Shown: positions 60,733 to 64,000 of the stretch, piece after piece
Layout of the letters: each line of letters opens with the position of its first letter
Numbering within the stretch: the stretch's first letter is position 1
Assembly: GCA_942493045.1 (NCBI GenBank)
Contig: OW818665.1
Span: 1,550,001 to 1,614,000 of the forward strand
Reading direction: 5' to 3'
Source of the DNA: Teretinema sp942493045
GTDB taxonomy: Bacteria; Spirochaetota; Spirochaetia; Treponematales; Treponemataceae
DNA: 64,000 bases
Notes under the pieces: model-generated
Databases searched by the model: none
The model's input: only the letters and a program-made list of their open reading frames with translations
Told to the model about the DNA's origin: nothing
Translations under genes and position numbers: made by a program

Positions 60733-60903
60733 ATGGCTTATAAGATTTCTGATGCTTGCATCAATTGCGCCGCCTGCGAGGGTGAATGCCCCGTGAGCGC
60801 GATCAGCGAAAAAGGTGACAAACGCGTCATCGATGCCGCTACCTGCGTAAGCTGCGGCGCCTGCGCCGCCGTCTGCCCCGTAGAGGCAATTTCGGAAGAA
60901 TAA
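60733..60903 (+). CDS. 2[4Fe-4S] ferredoxin
   Basis: This encodes 56 residues with two motifs, CINCAACEGECP and CVSCGACAAVCP, of the clostridial-type ferredoxin. It carries electrons in anaerobic metabolism. AAGGAG precedes the ATG. Confidence 0.95.
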   Translation: MAYKISDACINCAACEGECPVSAISEKGDKRVIDAATCVSCGACAAVCPVEAISEE

Positions 60904-60920
60904 GCTTCTTCCCGCCCCGA

Positions 60921-60953
60921 CCGTAGCGGTTTTCTGCTACGGTTATTTTTTTT
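60921..60953 (+). terminator. Terminator after the ferredoxin gene
   Basis: The stem CCGTAGC / GCTACGG is followed by T-rich sequence, within 50 bases of the stop. Confidence 0.75.
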
Positions 60954-60969
60954 CCCGGGAGGAACCGAC

Positions 60970-61377
60970 ATGCTGGCCAGAATTATTTCAGGATATATTT
61001 CCATCATCGGTAATACGGTGCGCATTCTGCTGCTTTTCACCCTCTGCCTGATCTGCGGCGCTTTGGTGGTTTATCCGCTCTGGCGTCTGGCTTCAGAAAA
61101 TCCGTCAACCTACACCCTGCTCTTTTCGATTCTGGCGTCGGCGGTAACCGGATTTCTGCTGCTGAGCCGCCTGCGCGTTGCCTACAAAACCGATAAAAAG
61201 CGCCTGGTCCTGTCCCTCTCCCGCTTCGCTACCATTGCCCTCGGCTTGACGCTCTGTGTGCTGCTGGTACTCTCCTGGCACCGCCTGGCGGCCCTGACGG
61301 TACTGCTGATCACGCTGGCCGGCTACGGCTTACTGGCCTTTGGCCTGAAAGACGGAGACAGCCGGAAAGGCCGATGA
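60970..61377 (+). CDS. Small membrane protein of unknown function
   Basis: This encodes 135 residues with four hydrophobic segments (about 18-40, 46-66, 83-102 and 107-126). I recognise no family. It overlaps the M23 peptidase gene by four bases, so they form one transcription unit. GGGAGGA lies before the start. Confidence 0.7.
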   Translation: MLARIISGYISIIGNTVRILLLFTLCLICGALVVYPLWRLASENPSTYTLLFSILASAVTGFLLLSRLRVAYKTDKKRLVLSLSRFATIALGLTLCVLLVLSWHRLAALTVLLITLAGYGLLAFGLKDGDSRKGR

Positions 61378-62336
61378 TTTTTTTCCCCCGGCGCTGCTGC
61401 CCACGGCTTTCTGTATTAACAGCCTTACTACTGCGCCTTGCCATTGCGGCTATTGATCCGCCGCCGGTTGAGGCTCAAAGCGGCTATCCTCGTATACCGC
61501 AACTGTCTTCGCTGAATCCGGTTTTCGCGCAGTACAGCGACGACGTACTCGCCGCCCGCCGGGCCCTGGCCGCCGGTAAACCGGCTGCCGAAATTCCGCT
61601 GCATCTCTACAGTTACCGGGTACTGAGCGGCGACACCCTGCTGACCATCGCGGCCCGCTGCGCCGTCCCCTACGACGCCATCGCCACCATTAACCGCATA
61701 TCCTCCATGCAGGAGAGTCTGCAGGGACGGATATTGATCCTGCCTACCCTACCGGCCCTCTACCTGCCGGAAACGCCCCGTACCGCCCTTGAAAAGCTGC
61801 TGCTATCCTCTTTCGACCCGGATTATCCGACCATTATTAATTTTACCCTGCTCAGCCCGAGCGACTCCGCCGTACAGGAAGTCCGGATGCATTGTCTTCC
61901 GGATTTGCTGTTCGACGGCACTGTCCGGGCCTACTTTTTGAATCCTTCCTTCCGCTTTCCGCTGCCCGAGGGGGCCCTGAGTTCCAGTTTCGGCATGAGG
62001 CGCAACCCGGTGACCGGAAATCTGGTGTTTCATCACGGTATTGATATCGCCGCGCCGGCCGGAACCGCCGTGCTAGCCTGTGCCGACGGTATGGTTACCG
62101 TCAGCGGTACGGATCCGGTTTACGGTAATTATCTGATTATCGCCCATGAAGGAGGCCGGGAAAGCCTCTACGGACACCTGCGCGGAAAAAAAGTAGAGTT
62201 GCATCAATGGGTCAAATCGGGTAGTATTATAGGAGAAGTTGGATCGACGGGACAATCGACCGGGCCTCACCTTCATTTTGAAATACATGAAAACGGGGTC
62301 CCGAAAAATCCGGCGGGTTTTATCAAAGGAAATTGA
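61374..62336 (+). CDS. LysM- and M23-type cell-wall peptidase
   Basis: This encodes 320 residues. A signal-like N-terminus ends near VEAQS. A LysM domain (about 80-128, YRVLSGDTLLTIAARC) binds peptidoglycan. The M23 domain (about 200-318) has FGMRRNPVTGNLVFHHGIDIAAP and GPHLHFEIHENG, with the zinc-binding His residues present. It should cut peptide cross-links in the wall. The gene overlaps both neighbours. Confidence 0.92.
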   Translation: MIFFPRRCCPRLSVLTALLLRLAIAAIDPPPVEAQSGYPRIPQLSSLNPVFAQYSDDVLAARRALAAGKPAAEIPLHLYSYRVLSGDTLLTIAARCAVPYDAIATINRISSMQESLQGRILILPTLPALYLPETPRTALEKLLLSSFDPDYPTIINFTLLSPSDSAVQEVRMHCLPDLLFDGTVRAYFLNPSFRFPLPEGALSSSFGMRRNPVTGNLVFHHGIDIAAPAGTAVLACADGMVTVSGTDPVYGNYLIIAHEGGRESLYGHLRGKKVELHQWVKSGSIIGEVGSTGQSTGPHLHFEIHENGVPKNPAGFIKGN

Positions 62337-62341
62337 CCTTC

Positions 62342-63322
62342 ATGAGCAAGATAAAAGTCGCAATGGCCGCACTGCTGTGCCTGTTACTCTCCGCGCCGGT
62401 CGCTGCCCAGTCCTTCCGGGTAAGATCCATGACCGTTATTCCGATAAACAGCCAGTCAGCCGAAGCCCGAGCCCTGGATCTCGGCTACAACGACGCCATT
62501 TCACTTGAATTTCTTTCTGATGATCTGTTTTTACGCGGTGTGGAAATTGAAATCAAAATTCCGCAGGATTTATTGCCCTTCAGAGACACCATGGCCTATG
62601 CCATGTACAGTTCCCCAAGACCGACACCCACGGCCAGGACGATAGATTATCAAGGTGAGCAGCTGACCATGCAGACCCTACCTTCCCGATTATCTTTCGT
62701 AATGCAGATTCCGCTGCGGCGGGTCCATAATCTGCGCACTGGTCCCTACGCCACCGTAATGCCCTTTACCCATGAAATCACGCGCGGTCCGCTGCTGTTC
62801 CGCCTGCTGCCGGTCATGAAGGGCCTGCCTGAAAATATCGAAACCATGGTTTTTCAAATCCGCATCCGGCCGATTCTTTCTGAGGAAGGCGCGTTGCGCT
62901 TGAGCCTCAGACACCCGCAGGATACGGTCAGACCGGTCGAAATACGCATCGACGAAGTCTTGCAGGGAAATACATCCTTGATTCTGCTTCCTCCCGGAAC
63001 ACATCATCTGTCGATTACCTCAACCGAATACCGCAATGAGGTGCGGATGTTCAAAATTGAACCGGCCAGGATAACCAGCCTGGAAGTGCAGATGCAGGGG
63101 ACCGAACCCCGGCTGTTTCTGGTCGCTCCGGAGAACGTCCAGATTTTTCTGGACAATGTCCCGGTTATAGCGGAGCGTGAAGGCCTAGTCCTGGAAACGG
63201 GTGAACATCTGATTAAATTCCAGATTGGCGATTATGAACTGATCCGCCAGATAAATGCCGAAAAAGGCAAGCACTATACCGTCTCCATGCTGGTCGATAT
63301 TGAAGTTCAGGAAAGCCCCTGA
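62342..63322 (+). CDS. Exported protein of unknown function (spirochaete-type)
   Basis: This encodes 326 residues with a signal peptide ending near VAAQS. The mature part has a beta-rich N-terminal unit (LDLGYNDAISLEFL; LRGVEIEIKIPQDLLPF) and a PEGA-like C-terminal repeat (EVLQGNTSLILLPPGTHHLSI; RLFLVAPENVQIFLDNVPV). The ATG at 62342 overlaps the M23 gene context by a few bases downstream of its stop. PEGA-type domains are common in envelope proteins. Confidence 0.65.
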   Translation: MSKIKVAMAALLCLLLSAPVAAQSFRVRSMTVIPINSQSAEARALDLGYNDAISLEFLSDDLFLRGVEIEIKIPQDLLPFRDTMAYAMYSSPRPTPTARTIDYQGEQLTMQTLPSRLSFVMQIPLRRVHNLRTGPYATVMPFTHEITRGPLLFRLLPVMKGLPENIETMVFQIRIRPILSEEGALRLSLRHPQDTVRPVEIRIDEVLQGNTSLILLPPGTHHLSITSTEYRNEVRMFKIEPARITSLEVQMQGTEPRLFLVAPENVQIFLDNVPVIAEREGLVLETGEHLIKFQIGDYELIRQINAEKGKHYTVSMLVDIEVQESP

Positions 63323-63419
63323 CAACATTTATTCTCAAGTATTTTCGCGCTGATCCGATAAATAACTATCGGGCAGATGGTACCCCTCCCACCCACTGTC
63401 TGTCCGGTGCCTGATGGGC

Positions 63420-63449
63420 GGGCCGGTTTTACAACCGGCCCTTTTTTTT
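63420..63449 (+). terminator. Terminator before the PBP gene
   Basis: The stem GGGCCGGTT / AACCGGCCC with a 4-base loop is followed by eight T residues. Confidence 0.85.
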
Positions 63450-63529
63450 CCCCCGAACCCTCCACCCCACTTTCAGCGGTTATAAATAGCGACTTGTAAC
63501 AATGCCGTGTTTATGCTTTTATATGGTAT

Positions 63530-64000
63530 ATGTTTGCCAAAGAAACACGGGTATTTTCAGTTATTTTAATCCTGGTCATTATCTGCGCGGTAGTCAGCGG
63601 AATCCTGATGGGCCTGGGTCTGGCCCTGACCCACAACCTCCGCAATCAGGAAAACTTCACCGATTTTAATCCGGCCCTGCCGACCCGCATACTTGATATC
63701 CGCGGCGACCTGATCACCGAATTCGCCTCGGAAGAAAAGCGTGAAATAATTACCCTCGACCAGCTCCCTCCGCACATGGTCAACGCCCTGCTCTCCCGCG
63801 AAGACCAGATTTTCTTTGAACACGGCGGCTTCAGCTTCAAGGCCATCCTGCGCGCTGTTTACGGTAAACTGACCGGACAATCCCTGGGCGGCGGCAGCAC
63901 CATCACTCAGCAGCTGGCCGGGACCCTGTACCTGGACCGCAGTGAAATGTCCATCACCCGAAAAATCAAAGAACTGTGGTGGGCCCTGCAGCTGGAACGG
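63530..64000 (+). CDS. Class A penicillin-binding protein (PBP1A type), 5' part
   Basis: The gene runs off the right edge, so 157 codons are visible. An N-terminal membrane helix (VFSVILILVIICAVVSGILM) is followed by the start of a GT51 domain: SREDQIFFEHGGFSF with the catalytic Glu, and GGGSTITQQLAGTLYL. The full protein should also hold a transpeptidase domain. The ATG has no clear Shine-Dalgarno site; TTGTAA and TATATG-like boxes lie just upstream, so the leader may be very short. Confidence 0.88.
   Translation, partial: MFAKETRVFSVILILVIICAVVSGILMGLGLALTHNLRNQENFTDFNPALPTRILDIRGDLITEFASEEKREIITLDQLPPHMVNALLSREDQIFFEHGGFSFKAILRAVYGKLTGQSLGGGSTITQQLAGTLYLDRSEMSITRKIKELWWALQLER

Overview
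The window looks like chromosome from a spirochaete, most likely Treponema-like. I infer this from its many Sec- and lipobox-bearing lipoproteins, several spirochaete-type proteins of unknown function, a PBP1A-type start at the right edge, an attC-type cassette site (known in Treponema denticola) and a Lys/Ala-rich histone-like tail. No rRNA or complete tRNA is present to confirm it.

Region 1 (1-3.8 kb) is an AT-rich accessory zone. It holds a decayed transposase copy joined to the 3' end of a histone-like gene, an attC-type recombination site after a small membrane-protein cassette, a second cassette gene with a degenerate attC-like hairpin, a two-gene toxin-antitoxin-like pair (ART-like toxin), and a stack of repeats containing the 3' half of a tRNA-Lys gene. 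Region 2 (3.8-5.6 kb) is a DDE transposase followed by two copies of a 94-bp repeat.

Region 3 (5.6-21.9 kb) is one long leftward operon and the most striking part of the window. It runs prepilin peptidase, secretin (GspD), ATPase (GspE), platform protein (GspF), major pseudopilin (GspG), two small pseudopilin-like proteins and a GspL-like bitopic protein. These are followed without a break by two lipoproteins, a clostripain-family (C11) lipoprotein protease, a 1968-residue Rhs protein with a Sec signal, and a lipoprotein overlapping the Rhs stop codon by one base. I read this as a compact type II secretion system linked to a polymorphic toxin and its immunity lipoprotein. The locus lies between two direct repeats (3.23-3.40 and 22.0-22.26 kb) that share a 165-bp block ending in the tRNA-Lys 3' half, so it may be a genomic island.

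Region 4 (22.3-64 kb) is GC-richer and looks like core chromosome. It contains a glycosyltransferase; a DUF134-NifX fusion with a candidate self-operator, followed by a C_GCAxxG_C_C protein; an ECF sigma/FecR-type regulator pair with neighbouring envelope proteins; leuCD; a glutathione peroxidase; a ClC channel; a monofunctional transglycosylase; three GH13 enzymes (two secreted lipoproteins, one cytoplasmic); a DUF362-ferredoxin protein; RsmH; TypA/BipA; a putative glycosidase-esterase lipoprotein pair; a PAS-GGDEF cyclase and a class III nucleotide cyclase; an aldehyde dehydrogenase; MsrBA; an SH3 lipoprotein; an ATP-grasp protein; a tandem AAA+ ATPase; a ferredoxin; an M23 peptidase operon; and the start of a class A PBP. 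Together these suggest a fermentative, starch- and glycan-using bacterium with an outer membrane.
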